A stretch of 64,000 bases of DNA from Gibbula magus (GCA_936450465.1 OW388303.1:8401021-8465020), one strand, 5' to 3'; shown: positions 46,510 to 60,416, counted from the stretch's first letter. Notes: generated from the sequence alone by a model not told the origin. Numbers and translations are program-made.

Positions 46510-47112
46510 ACTATATCTTATTATATCTTATTACAAGCTGATGGTGAAAATAATAAATGATTAGTTATCAGTGTTTATTCAAAAGCTTTCCAAGTATCAT
46601 CGATTTATACTCAAGTCTGACATTTGGATGACAGGATAGACTTGGCCTGTTGAATCAATAAATTGTTTGATGACAGTGAACGTAAGCATTGGTATATATT
46701 CTGTCCTGTATTTCTTAGACTTTTTTATGAACAAGGTACACATGTAGTAAGTGGGACCACATGTATTTGAGTCGATTGTAACTTCATCACTTGACATGCG
46801 ATGTTTGGTTAAAGATATACATGTAGTGAATACATTGTTAGGTCTTCTATATGTAACAGAAGTGATTGTGAGATCTGCGCCAGTGGAATTTGAAACCGAT
46901 GCCGGGTGAGAGTCAAAAGGGATATTCCACTAGCTGAAGCCAGTAGGAACACTTACACCTAACCCTTGCATATAATACTTGTATATGTTCTCTAATGTAA
47001 ACTGACAAATTTGATAGCAGAATAATTCATCGATATATGTTAGTGCTGATCCATTAGAGAAACATCTTGTAGATCTCATGTCTTCTTAATGAGATAATAT
47101 TATTGGTCTCAC

Positions 47113-47158
47113 ATGGGTATATCCGATTAGAACGCTGCAATAACACAGAGACAACATT
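47113..47158 (-). pseudogene. Exon-1 copy 5 (unit A), frameshifted
   Basis: It aligns with the 56-nt exon 1 but has lost two nt in 'gagagac' and has a changed start region (gataataagaatg). The MNRLLSL reading is destroyed. The donor GTGAGA remains. This would be the first exon for exon 2 at 34.93-35.25 kb. Confidence 0.45.
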
Positions 47159-47959
47159 CTTATTATCTGTCCACACCCACGTCTCATTCCAGTGTTGACC
47201 AAGGATTGATTTGTTCTGGGACAACGATAACACGGGGCATTGTAACTATTATCGACTTAATAGAAGAAACGCCTCTTAACCATGTACATTAAGGATAGAT
47301 ATTTTTTAAGTTTATTTACGATTTCATTATTCAGAATCTGTGTCGCAGCAATTTAGCAATTTTTATAACATACTGTAAAACGTATCGTCAGTTGAGATAT
47401 CTAGAGGATATCTGTCTTTTCTTGACTATACCGTGTTTTTCTCATCTCATATGTATTTCTAGCTACTCTACAACGGTAAGCATGACATAGAACATTGTGT
47501 AACAGTTGATTTGATTTGATATGACGTTACCTCCTAAAGTTCTTTTTTACTTTGTATGCTAAATATTGACTCGTCACGCAAATCCATATACACACATATG
47601 CATGAATATGCAAACTATAGATAGATTTAGAATGTCTTTGTCATACTATGTCTACGGCATGAGTGACTGAATGACATAGTCACGAATATAATATTCTATT
47701 TATTAGTGAAGTCATGCAGTTAATGAAAATAGGCGGACTACCTGTCATCAACGAAATGCATCGTGGAGACAAAACTTGATGTAGTGAACATGTGCTAATG
47801 GGTGCGTATTCAAGACATACCGAAAGTATTTTGAATTGGGATCTCAAACAACAAATTACTTTTTGTTCTCTGTGTGATACAACATATTTACATAACTTAG
47901 AGAGCCATTGAGTATCTTTTATAGTATCTTTTTTCAATTGAATGCCTTATTCCAGGATA

Positions 47960-47977
47960 TCATAACCCGAAGATATC
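47960..47977 (-). other. Possible short terminal coding exon, unit B
   Basis: A good acceptor (accattctttacag-like; here caattctttacag) is followed on the minus strand by GATATCTTCGGGTTATGA. In the frame left by exon 2 (phase 0) this reads D-I-F-G-L-stop. Conserved in unit C. Exon 1 + 2 + this exon would give a secreted protein of about 129 aa. Speculative. Confidence 0.25.
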
Positions 47978-48239
47978 CTGTAAAGAATTGTATAGTGTTT
48001 GAATATGGTAATCTTTGTTGTTTGCTATGACCACCCCAATTTCTCCATGTCCCTAAGAAATCGAGAATCCAAAGTTTATTAAATGCACAAAAACAATTCT
48101 CACAAATGAGACTTGTATTTACCAATAAAAAGGTTTCTACAGCCTTATTCGAAGAAGTTTTATGTCTTGATTTCTGTCGTAACAATAACGTTGCACATCA
48201 CAACTGAAATCATCACGCGTGTTCAATGAGTATACCTAC

Positions 48240-48579
48240 AGTGCCATTACATCCAATTACCATTATATCCTGTCCTTGCTTACTGAAGGTGGAGATGTAA
48301 ATCAGAACTGGCTGGCATTGATTTCCTCCGGAATCTATCCGTGATATTGTTAAACTGCATGATGTGACACAAGTGTTCCCGCTCAGAGAAGACTGAGCCT
48401 ATGATGACCTCAGTGCTGTTTCTGGGGCACTCCGTCCTTACAAGACCGATGTTGACATTCTCTGTTGACACGTCTGTAGTTCTGACATGTCTGTAGTTCT
48501 AGACGTGTTAATAGCTAAATTTAATGGATCTCTATCTGACGTGATCTTGATAACAAATGGTTGGTTTGGCTGAATTTGT
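48240..48579 (-). pseudogene. Array exon 2, unit B, disrupted
   Basis: Same acceptor as unit A and donor gtaggt. Two insertions break it: a 17-nt tandem duplication near 48484-48500 and 7 extra nt near 48372. Together they add 24 nt and would restore phase, but a TAA occurs between them. The ends are still QIQPNQPF-like and GCNGT-like. Confidence 0.65.
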
Positions 48580-51221
48580 CTGGAAGCGGTAGCAGATATG
48601 TATCGCTATTTAACGTACGATGTAACCATGTAAAGAGTAAACCAATAAACATAAACCTATGTAGATAAGCATACAAATTCGGTCGTGAGCATATAAAGCT
48701 TATCACCCCGGCAAGTGTGTCAAGTGGCTTTCACAAAATTACATAATATTATACAATAACATGATTATAAAAAATAATTGGGCTTTCAAAGTCGCATGAT
48801 AAACTCCGAAAGTAATACTTTTCACATTTATATTTCATTCAATTAGCATTAGATACGAATACTTCGGGATCAAACATTAAATGAAATCACAAATGTCACA
48901 AAACCATTGCTAAGCTTTATGTACACACACATATATGTGTACACATTATATATATATATATGGCCCTGGTTTTCACCATACAGGTACCCTGCAGACTCAT
49001 ACATCATTAAAGATTATTGGCATTGCTTTAACTAGAAAATATTACACATAATGCGTCAGACATCTGCAGTGTACTGACAATTAGAGATGTAAATGGTGTT
49101 TGGGTGAGTATCAACGGAAACATAGATTAATTCGTTGAAAGTTTCAAATACATTCACTGTTGTTTGGAAAACAAACATATTTAAGAGGTGATAAAGTAAT
49201 GCTTAATATTTAGGTGACTTCATATCACAGCTTAGTAATAGGTAATATCGAACATGAAGTTAATTGTGTGTATTCACTAGACAAAGGCAGTCACAAAATA
49301 AAGTTCATAAAGAATCTCCCTTTTTGGGGGGAAATGTTGTTCATTATGCTTATCGATTTAGTAGGCACTGTATTGTATTGGAACATACCTTAGATTACAC
49401 ATGACATCAATGTGTTCCACCAACTGAAGGCACTGAAGTGTGAATATATTGTATGTGAATTCCGACACATTGATAATGATTGGTTTTGCATCAAACCATT
49501 ACTTCAAATAAATCATAATATGCCATCAGCACATAACTGAACATTTACAACTAACATGTGACATGTGGTATTCCAACTTCCTGTCATTGACTGAACAAAG
49601 CTGATTAGAAAGAATAGTTCATACAAGATGATAGATTTACCAATATGAATGACATGTTGTTCACTGTAGCCATTAATTCAATAAGTATTCTATTAACTAT
49701 ATCGACTGATCTTTCCATACGACTTGACTTGACTATTTCGTGATTAGCACCGAAGTGTGAAGGAATTGTTCATGATTTCCATGAGCTGGCTACACACAGT
49801 ACATGGATAGTGTATATGTATTAAATGGCTTATCACTTCAATGATTTTTAGAGGAAAAGGTCAAAGGGGACAACATATATCATCAAACAAAATTCATGAT
49901 TAAAAAGGCAATAGAACGAATATGCGATATCAACTCTTCATTATGTTAAATAATTGAAATGTATTGAATATCAAACATAATGTTAGATTCTCTATAGCTG
50001 ATCAGTCTATACTATGAGACAGTAACAATGCAACATACATGTATGCATGTTTGAAACCGTTTTCAAAACAAGGAAATACAGTATAAAGATAAATTGTAAA
50101 AGCATAAAAGAAGAAATTGTCATTATCTCAACTCAATCAAGGTATCAATGCCCTAGAGCCACACATAAAATTTGATAATCTTGTTTAAAACAGTTTCTTC
50201 TGGGTAGAGCTTCCCATTTGGAGATACATGTAACGTCAACATTGTCCAAAAACTCGGAACAAAGGCAGTAACTTTGGACAAAATAATCGTGCACTTCTCC
50301 ATTGAAACTCCAAAAAGGTATTGATGCCTTCAAGCCATACACCAAATCTGGTTATCCTCTCTTAAACGGTTTCTTGTATAAGTTGTTGATAATAAACACT
50401 GGAAACAGACTAGAGTTAGCTACCGATTTTACTAAAGTATTTCATTGACAAGAATACACTTAGATAGTGTATATATCTATCGAGGACAACTGACTTTCAA
50501 GATGACAATGACCTCTTGACCTTAGACTTCACACAATTAGATCGTCACAAGTTATCCAGGGAGAGAACTATGCGGTACAGCAACCAATCTGTAATCGTTT
50601 AGGTTCAACAGTTTGGTAACCAATAACAAGCTTTGGAGGACCTTTCCTGCTTCGGAGAAACGGGGGATATGATATAATGATACTCTGATGCACTTCCATT
50701 GTGATACTGATCTCCAAATAAGTATTTTACATATGAAGAATATTTCGCATTCTTTCTGCTATGAGGACATGGATGATATTTCAAATTTTTATATTACAAA
50801 ATAATGATGATTTGATGTCTGAATGATATCTTTAATCTCTCATTTAGAAACCCAATAAATCTTTTACTTAAATTTTGAAGTGCGTTAACACAATTCGTTC
50901 TGTGATATATATTATATATAAGACTGAACATTAGAAACAACTTTCAGGTTTTCGGAGGTGATGATTCTTTCAAATGACGTAACCATGGAAATAACGTCAC
51001 ACTCGTTAGAGGCGGGGATGTCACATTGACAAGCAGCACCACTAGCGAAACCTTCGGAAATGCTTTCAGATTCCCTAATGACTGGTGTTTTTTGTCATAT
51101 AATGATTATTTTGTGACTCTTTTCCTTATGTCTCAGTTAAATCGAAGCTAATACTTTAATACTTCTATTTTATGTACGGGAACCGTCAGCCTTGCAATGC
51201 AGAATGTATCATGCCACAAGG

Positions 51222-51455
51222 TTAGCGACCACGGAAACCATATAGCCAGCGTGCAATACCATCTTTAACATTTACATTGGTATTTAACAAACGGCAATTT
51301 CCATCGTTAAAACGAGTCAAAGACACCAGGGCGTTTTGCCCTATATAATCGCGCATACGAACTATTTCTTGTCTTGAAAGAGAAGACAACATATACACAC
51401 CAATTATCCTTGGTTGTTCTTCATTGTGTCTGTACATATGTATATTACGTAACAT
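51222..51455 (-). other. Unit B copy of the 37.9-kb ORF, truncated by stop
   Basis: Partner of 37903-38172: same start MLRNIHMY, ends at a TAA after FRGR. The 5' neighbourhood lacks about 40 bp present in A (around 38248-38290). Confidence 0.2.
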
Positions 51456-52657
51456 TCAACACTTATAGACTCTTGTATGTCCATGTATTGGTATTGTCAA
51501 AGAAACTAGAACAATCGCAAGTTCCTTTTCCGCGAGTTGTTCATATTATCTGAGGGCAGATCAATTCTCAATCAACACGAGAGTAACACATGTTTTTGGA
51601 CAAATGAATGGTTTTTGTCCTTTTCTGTTATTGAAATGGTCCAATCGGATGCGGCCTTGTGAAATAATAATAAGACCGCCCAAAAGACAACACGAAAGGT
51701 TTGAATGAAAATAACTTTATCAGTAAAGGACACCAGCCTACCCCAGGTTACATTATTGGGCAGTCAAACGAGTGCAAATCAAATGTCAACAAAATCATTA
51801 CAATAATATGTAAATAGCATTGTAATGTAAATATCAAAACACAGTCAACTCATAGATCTAACCAGCTGTTTATGAAGTTTCCTATGATAAAGCAATATTA
51901 AGATGTCATGCAGTATATTCTTTATAGATAATTTCTTTCTGTATGGCGCACCATTGTATACCGAATACTTCTGCGCTAAATAGCAGCACTAACCCCGAAG
52001 CAATATTCAGGATTACATGTTTACATTTACTCGCATTTCGGAAAATACTTACTATTTTAAATACTATCTTAGAGCCTAATATTCAAATGAAATCCTCAAA
52101 GATTGCACATTATGTTGTCTGCAATGTACAACGTTCAATCATGTTCTGTTTAAAATGCAATTGCATCTCTTCTCTTGCTTTCCGATGGGAATTGACCGAT
52201 TGCCGTTTTCTGTCATTTGACCTTTTCCTAACTGGTAACAATGTAATTCGAAACATGCTTATCAGTAAGGTCGTAATCAACCCATCAGTTGGACCCCAAA
52301 TGCCTCTAGTGGGACGATGGGTAGTTCAAGGGCTCTTTTTAAGAGTTCAAATTGAGAAAAAAGAAAAATTCGGTTATTAAAAAAAACAATTATTCCACCT
52401 GATTGTCGTCCCCTTTATAGTGTGAGATTTGCCTATGATATATTTTCATAAGATCAATCTCTTGTCAAATATTTTCGTTATGTATGGTAATAATAGTAAT
52501 AACTGATATACATGTACACAATATACACAACATATTTTGTCATCCAGGTCACAAGGTTACAATTGGTTTAAAGGTCAATGTATTCAGTATAAAAATCACT
52601 TAAACTTTATATTTGTTTATAAAATCCATTACCCAGATAGTATAAGTGTACATCAAA

Positions 52658-52846
52658 ATGGTACATGCTAGTTTACTTTTAACCGTAGGTTTTGTTTATA
52701 GCCCTTTCATTGTGTCACATCTCATTATCTATTTCTGCCATCAAAACAATGCTGAAACTATGAAATATGACGTCGTCAGAAATCATCAAGGTGAAGCAGA
52801 TTTTCAGGTTCAACATCAGATTAATATTTCGACCACAGAAGCATAA
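52658..52846 (+). other. Unit B copy of the 62-aa small ORF
   Basis: Partner of 39427-39615 with an identical predicted peptide. About 25 bp are missing just upstream compared with A, so the 5' context differs. Confidence 0.25.
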
Positions 52847-53128
52847 AATCAACAGAATAATTTGTTTGTGTTCAGGGTAATATCAATCATCTCTCATCTC
52901 CTTTCAGACAAAGTGTTGTACAACCACTCGTGGCTGCGCAATTACAGGGTTTACCCGACGATGAATGAGAATACACAATACATTTTATGTCAATGGAAAC
53001 AAAACACACAGTCTAATAAAGATCAGAATAATAGAACACTAATCACATGATGGCTGTGAACAAACAACAGTATCATATAAAGGTTCCATATCCCTCAAAG
53101 CGATATATGGATTTACTGCAAGCAAGGT

Positions 53129-53494
53129 ATATAATAATAATTGATAGTTTTCATATAGCGCACAAATCTCCACATTGTTGACTCAGGGCACTTCTAAACA
53201 TTATTGCCCTGGTCTAAACTAAGCTGCCGCCAAGCGCTTAAATGTCACCCCCTCCACATCTTACACCAGGTACCCATTTACTGCAGGGTGAACAGAGACA
53301 CACGTTGAATAAAGTCACTTACCCAGGGTGACACCATAAGTCTTTCCACTCATGTCTCAGTGTGGGGCAGGGAATCACCCTTCAAACTCTCAGTTAATTC
53401 AGCAGTGAAGCGGGTAACCCACCCATGCGGCAAGCCGTGCCAACTGTTACTGAACTTCACTGATAGCGGTCGACTGAGCTATGCACAGGACCAC
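53129..53494 (-). mobile_element. SINE type 2, unit B copy
   Basis: Same insertion as 39898-40260, inherited through the unit duplication. It carries a few substitutions and small insertions such as 'cttcac' near 53455. Confidence 0.8.
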
Positions 53495-53589
53495 GTGCCA
53501 CCACATGTGATGAAATACAAGTTTATGGCTTCACAACTTTATTGCAGTGAGATGCAACGTTTCTCCATCGCCCATGGCTGCTAGTATTA

Positions 53590-53833
53590 TTGCAGAGAGA
53601 AAGCCCGGAAAGCCATTTGGCTATGCATTGCGTTGAAACCTGCGAGCAACGACTGGAACTACCGAACTATGGGTGGTACTACACTGAAACTCAGTGTAGC
53701 ATTGCACCCAAACCTTACTGCGTGTAGAACAGTTCTCTACTGCAGACAAACTTGCCGCGCGCCTGGTGGGATTCGAATCATGGACCTCTTGATCCGAAGC
53801 TGAACGCGCTAACCACTGCACTGTCCCGTCCCT
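53590..53833 (-). mobile_element. SINE type 1, unit B copy
   Basis: Same insertion as 40350-40585. The B box reads ggattcgaatca/ggttcgaat-like with mutations. Confidence 0.8.
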
Positions 53834-54283
53834 GACACACACGAATTAAAATAAATTATTACATATTCTCCTTCTTAAGTAACTTTTAACAATGTAAATA
53901 GTCGCAAGCTTGATAGAGCTCAGGCTTTGCTTAATACTGCAATGCCGCTGGCGGTAGGTCATGCTGCTATTGCCAATTTTGGATAAATTGCACTATGTAT
54001 CAATATTGAAAACATGGCTCGATAGGGCTTTAGTTATGATTGCTCTACTTAGGTGATGAAATTGCTTTCATAATTCAGGTCACCTGACCACCCGAGTGCA
54101 ATAATTCCTGTGTAATAGTAGTTATGTATGTCAAATGTGTTTAACAAATTGTCGACATCACTACAGCAGTAAGTTTCCAATTTTCAATACTGTGTTTATA
54201 TATTTTGAAAGTGAAACCAATTCCATGCACCTTCCTGCTCATATATATATAAATATAACTGTTTTTTTTATCTAAATAACGAT

Positions 54284-55502
54284 AGCGTGTGGTTGCGAGT
54301 CGTCTCAGGGAGCACATGTCCAGTCATCACCAATTGGAACCACTGCAATCAGCGTATCGTGCTGTTAGCAGTACAGAAACAGCTCTCATTAAGGTACAGA
54401 ATGCCATTCTCCGACCTGTGGACAGTGGTGGCGCTGCGATACTTGTACTCCTTGACCTGTCCGCAGCGTTTGATACGTGGATCACTCTCTTCTTCTGGAC
54501 ACCCTTCATCACAAGATCGGATTGAATTGAGTGGCTCTGAAGTGGATGGAGTCCTATTTATCCGACAGAGAGCAGTATGTAGTGAACATTCTTCTGAACC
54601 GTGCCGTCTGAAGTATGGGGTTCCGCAGGGGTCAGTTTTTGGCCCAATACTTTTCACCATATACACGTCACCTCTTGGGGATGTTATTAGAGCTATCAAC
54701 CTGATCTTCCACCTGTTCGCAGATGATACCCAGGTCTATCTCTGCTTCAGACCCTGTGATACATCTAAACACCTTCACAGCACTTGAGACATGTATCGAG
54801 GCAATCAAGTCCTGAATGAGTTCACATTTTTTTTAAGCTGAACGGATATATAACAGAGCTTCTTGTTATCACACCCAGTCGGATATCGAGATCGCTTTCA
54901 CTTCCCAACTTTCACATCGATGGCCATGTCATTGTTCCTAGCAGCCACATCAGAAACCTTGGGGTGTTGTGTTGATTGTCATTTGAGTCACATATCAAGG
55001 CAGTCTGCAGGACGTCATACTTCACTGAAGAAGTAGCAATGACATTAATCGATGCCTATGTGGTATCGCGAATGCTTCATGACCACATCACACCCGTTCT
55101 GCAGAAATTACATTGGCTTCCCGTTCAAAATCGAATTCAGTTCAAACTCTTGCTCTTAGTTTTTCAATGTCTAAATGAACAAGCGCCGGAATATCTACAA
55201 GCCTTGATTCACACATATCAACCCGCACGATGCCGAGACCTTCCGACAGTAACCTCCTTAAAATTCCTTCATCCAGAACTCATACATTTGGAGATCGCGC
55301 ATTTCAAGTTGCCGGCCCTTCTCTCTGGAATCAGCTTCCTCAAAACCTTACAGACTTAGATGAACTTCCTCGATTTAAATCTGGACTTTAGACACATGTA
55401 TTCTCAACTGAGTTTGATTGACTATCTTCATGTGTTCATCGCAGCGCTTCAGGGCAGTTTTCTTGTTTTAGCGCTATATAAATATTTTTATGATGATGAT
55501 GA
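54284..55502 (+). mobile_element. L2/CR1-like LINE, unit B copy
   Basis: Same insertion as 41011-42656 but without the MITE. It keeps more of the [55 protein letters not shown] and FADDTQVYLCF, in several frames. The C-terminal block [18 protein letters not shown] follows at 55076-55359. It ends 'gcgctatataaatattttta' and (tga)n. Many frameshifts. Confidence 0.88.
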
Positions 55503-56197
55503 TATATGTAAACGTTGCTTGAAAGAATATCAATGACCAAACATGACAGAATTTTTTTTTAAATAATTTCGATTTCAGATAATAATGTTAAGAATTTTTT
55601 TTTTTTAAATAGCAATCACATTATTGAAACATTTAATTAATTTATACCAGCTAATTAAACTAATACAGTACCTGCTGTCTTTGCTTAAATGTTAATGATT
55701 GTGATTAAATCCAAGAGTTCACATTCCCCGTGATATTTCATGTTACTGTTCAGCCTGCAGTAAGTCAACACTTATGTTTCTGAACTTCATTGCCCTTCGT
55801 TTGACAAGAACAGTATTTTGGACTAATTTGGGCTAATTAAGTGAGTGAGTGAGTAATTGTTTAGCACCGCTTCGGCAGTATCTCAGCCGTTAGCGGCGAA
55901 TTGGGCTAATTAAAGTATGAGCAAAATTGTAAAAAGGTTTTGATAAGAACCAACTCGTTTTATATTTTAAAAAATACATCCTTGACAACTACATTGCAAA
56001 TCGTGCCTTTAGGCACACACAAATGAAAATATGACCATATTTTAGCATGTAAAAGGAAATAGGAGAAAGTAGGTGACCCAACATGGAACATTACCAATGA
56101 TTAAAAAAAAACAATTTGCAGACGGCCAGACGCAGTATGCCAGTTCATGCCATAAATCCATCAGGACTGATGAAGTAAATTGTAAAAAGGCGATTCA

Positions 56198-56392
56198 TCA
56201 CCAAAATGCATATTCCTTGGCTGCTGAATTAGATTTTCCTACGTTACATTTCTTAAATTGTGTATGCTGTCGAATTTCCATGATAACAAACTGATCTTCC
56301 TTTGACGTTATATCCAGCAAATGTACAAGTGCAAATACATAATCCGTTCCAGACACGACTGAAGACGTGATTCTGGAATCCTTTCTCCTCAT
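56198..56392 (-). other. Unit B copy of the 43.3-kb ORF
   Basis: Open frame with three replacements relative to unit A. See 43346-43540. Confidence 0.2.
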
Positions 56393-59300
56393 TGCGTGAT
56401 AAAATATTCATTATTATCACGTCAACAGCATCGGCGTTTAGGAACTATTTTCGTCAGGTATCCATGTTTCAGCACTGTCCCGAATCCTACGGAAATTGTC
56501 ACTGCCTTTAGTAAAATATTGGGCCCAAAATTCTACTCTAATATCAACATGAATCAGTATAGCCATACACAGTATTCCACATTCTGATACATGGAATCTG
56601 TTAAAGCAAAACAATATATTGACTTGAAATCTTATCTTATCTTGAAACCGTATTACAAATCCCTTATCTATCCTCCTTTAAAAGTTAGCTAATGAAAATG
56701 CGCCTTCTTTGTTGAAGGCATTGATTTTTTATGTTGTTCCAAGCGAAAATATTTAACAGAAAATATTGTTGTCAACTGTGTCATTATTATCTTTCTATTC
56801 CACAGTTCCTGTTATTCATTGCATTTACTTCATTGATCCCAAAAAATGATCATCGAAATAATGCCAGCATAATGGGATCAACATGAAACCGTTATCATTA
56901 CCGAACCGAAATAGACACTTATATTGACGATAAGAAGTTAGAGTGCCTTTTATTCACTCCTACATGTTCATTCACACCCAGGAAGTAGACCTAAGTTCAG
57001 AAAAGATCAGAAAAGTTCAGAAAGATGTCATGACATACCCGCCAACAGATAGTATTGTAGTGCCAAATAGGTATCCCATCGATAGCGTCAATGAATATCT
57101 AGTTGACAAGTGTTGTCCCATCAAAACAAACAATGAACGCCTAGCCCACAAGCGTCATCCCATCAAAACAACCAATGGACGCCAAGCTCACAAGTCTTAT
57201 CTCAGCAATACAGCCAATGAAAACCTAGCTCGCACGTGTTATCTTTTGTTTATAATTGTATTAACTTTTGTTCATGTTCATACACATTCAAACATGTAAC
57301 ATTTGTTATCATTCTATCAATATCACATGTAGTTCACTCTTGTTATCCAATCAAACAACACTTATGTCACACGTCGCATCCAATCAATAAAACAAATTAG
57401 CAGGTAGTTCATTGAGTTGGCATGTGTTTCTATATCACATTCCTGTACTTTAGTATTGCAGTATTATTAAGCTATTTCGGCCTACACGTAAGACATGTTT
57501 GCATATACATGTATGTACAACAGTCAGTGAACTCAAATGGAAACTTTGATGAGCAAATGCAGCTGTAAACTAATTTTAGAACTAACCATTTGTTGTTGAA
57601 AATAGGAATCTCGCCACTGCAATATGTGTACAGCCAAAATGGAGTGACATGTATTATTGACAATTGGTCTATGATATTATGCATAGCATGTGGAGATCCT
57701 GTGATAATTTTGTATTCATCTATTCCATTAAAAAGAAGTATCACGCATACGGGGTGGGCATTCATCAGATGTTGGTCTCATATCAGACTGTTGATTCATG
57801 ATTCAACCACTTTAGCTATGAACCTCATCACTTATAATTCATTTATCTTGGAGAATTTCTTCTACTTCAAAATAGAAGTCATATGTATTGCAGATAATGT
57901 ATACAGAACAAACTACCTACAAACAAAAACAGTTATATTTGAGAATGTCTGAGAAACATCTATCTCTTCTGCTCCTGCAGTAATAACACTAAACCGTAAT
58001 CATTGCATTACAAAATATAACCATATCATGGAATTTTTGTTTAAATTATCGGAAGCATGACATCACAGTATTGAGTGCAGGCCTACACATTATTGAATAC
58101 ATGAATGTTGACTTTATCTTCCCTCCTGCCACTATGACACATTATTTAAGAACCGTTACTTTATTCTCCCTCTGGCCTGAATACTTAAACGGCAGTGAAA
58201 GTTAGATTATTACCGTTACTGAACCAATAAAGAATTTGATATTGACAACACCAGATCACCATTTTCATGAAAATCATCATCTTCTTCAGGAAGTAGGCCA
58301 AGTCAATTTTCGGTGTGAAGATAGATAAAATAATAATAGTACATTTATAACGTGCTGAATCCATGTACAGTACATGCTATAAGCGCAAATTGTAAATGGG
58401 AATAGGACACTGGATAGAAAAAACACGACTGAACAGATAGGTTACCAGCTGTGTCTTCAACAAGACAAAAGATTCACAGTCTTTCTAGTACTGGGCCAGA
58501 TTCATGACCTCCTCTAGAACACATACAACTGCAGTGCCAAGGCATAGAAAGCAATTAAAGCAACATTATAAATTAATTGTTTCAAAGTGTGGTTTGTTCA
58601 TTTTGAAGCGAAAGACTCCTGTTTATTTAGTATGCTTCTCTTCTTGGTACACGGAGTAACGCATATCGAGGGGAAGATAATTATTTTAAATAAGATGGTT
58701 ACTGCTAACATACGTTACAGTTTAGCAAACTACTTACATGTATGTCAAATGGATACGTTAGGTAAACTATATTACCGATTCAAGACATGCATAACTGCTG
58801 TCTGGAAGGTTAAACAATAGTTATTTAATATGTGACTTAATTAATGATTAATTCATGCTGCATGAAATATTGTTGTGGCAAGGACATTTTGTCAACAAAT
58901 GTCTTTGTTTCCTTTTAAGATCATCACGGGCATGATTTTTATTGGCACATCATTTGTGAAGAGGTACCCATAATTACATACATCAGGGTGTAATACTTCT
59001 TTTTTATGACTTTCAAGTACACTTAGGGTGTTGAAATCGCTTTGTTATTTTGGCCAGAATGTTTGTCACTTAACAATTCATTCAATGTAGAAATTGAATT
59101 AATAAATGATGGTATCAAAATAACCTTTTTGAACTTAAATTGGCTGACGTGTCTTAACTGTAGGACGTCATTAAACAAGCGAAGAAATCCGTTTTATACT
59201 AAATTATCTCGCCCAGTTCAGGAGATTCAAAACGACGATTTCTTAATACGTGGATTTCACATATATAACAAAAAATAATGATTTAAAATTTTAAATCTAG

Positions 59301-59416
59301 TTTAGACATGGTGTATCTCTGTTTCAGATGCCTTTATTACGCGCGGATTGACTTATCTTGCAGTTTCTTTTGCGGTTGAGTGTACATCGGGTACACTCAT
59401 ACTTATACATGTACTT

Positions 59417-59418
<2 letters not shown>

Positions 59419-59491
<73 letters not shown>

Positions 59492-60026
59492 AGTTTGAGG
59501 AAGGTCTCACGTGAAGTAAATGTATATAAAAATAAAATACTTCAGACGACAAGTGTATCCAAACAAACCACTGTGTCACCAACAGAAACAACAAACATTG
59601 ACTTTAATAACACCTCTTTAGATTCCTCTCCAAACACCATGAAAAAAGGTATTTGGAGTAAATTTGATTTTATAAGAAGAACTTTTTCAAGAAGCACAAA
59701 ATCGTATACTCCCCGAAACTACATGTTTGCTAGAAATGTCAATTATGCAATTGATACAAATGATCAATTCATTGACTGTGGGCCAGGATGTGAGACCTGC
59801 AATGAATCAAATTTTAATCCCTCGTAAATAGTTTATTGTGTGCTAATCAAGCTAACCACCTGTCACTTACCAATCAATCAACGTCTATTGTACATTGTTT
59901 AAGCTACCTATATATTCGCCATGTTGAAAATGCTCCACACTGTTGAAAAGACTTGTAAACAAGTCGAAATGCGACGCATCCAGTCATTATTAAAATGATA
60001 TCTACAGCAAGTGTCGTCTGAAGTAT

Positions 60027-60093
<67 letters not shown>
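59419..60093. repeat. (TA)n tract split by an insertion, unit B
   Basis: TA runs at 59419-59487 and 60033-60093 flank a 545-bp non-TA sequence. Unit A has one uninterrupted run at the orthologous place (46444-46505). Confidence 0.95.
59488..60032 (+). mobile_element. Retroelement-like insert in TA tract, unit B only
   Basis: Plus strand. A frame of about 113 codons, MKSLRKVSREVNVYKNKILQ ... KKGIWSKFDFIRRTFSRSTK ... CGPGCETCNESNFNPS, ends at 59827. About 200 nt follow, with the short palindrome gacttgtaaacaagtc, then 'gaaatgcgacgcatcc' and 'attattaaaatgat'. Such hairpin-plus-'gtcgaaa' tails are seen downstream of some invertebrate retroelements. The frame could be the C-terminal end of an element protein (Cys-rich CGPGCETC). 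Penelope-like origin is one possibility, not shown. It has no counterpart elsewhere in the window. Confidence 0.6.
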
Positions 60094-60096
<3 letters not shown>

Positions 60097-60416
60097 CTAT
60101 ATCTTATTATATCTTATTACAAGCTGATGGTGAAAATAATAAATGATTAGTTATCAGTGTCATCGTATTTATTCAAAAGCTTTCCAAGTATCATCGATTT
60201 ATACTCAAGTCTGACATTTGGATGACAGGATAGACTTGGCTTGTTGAATCAATAACTTGTTTGATGACAGTGGACGTAAGCATGGGTTTATATTCTGTCC
60301 TGTATTTCTTAGACTTTTTTATGAACAAGTTTCACATGTAGTAAGTGGGACCACATGTATTTGAGTCGATTGTAACTTCATCACTTGACATGCGATGTTT
60401 GGTTAAAGATATAGAG

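Larger units (their letters stand above)
34036..47460. repeat. Tandem array unit A (~13.4 kb)
   Basis: From about 34856 to 46570 this is near-identical, base for base, to unit B (48.17-59.4 kb), offset about 13.3 kb at the left. Examples are blocks at 37.9/51.2, 39.4/52.6, 40.4/53.6, 43.3/56.2, 44.7/57.5 and 45.6/58.6 kb. The first 800 bp (34.04-34.85) are much more diverged. It holds, left to right, array exon 2, two SINEs, a LINE carrying a TTAA MITE, a TA tract, and array exon 1 (47.1 kb). Confidence 0.9.

Noticed and set aside
47680..47937. Minus ORF of 85 codons shared by units B and C (61696-61953)
   Set aside because: Differences are mostly amino-acid changing, no splice pair, unit A lacks it; probably a chance frame in an intron.
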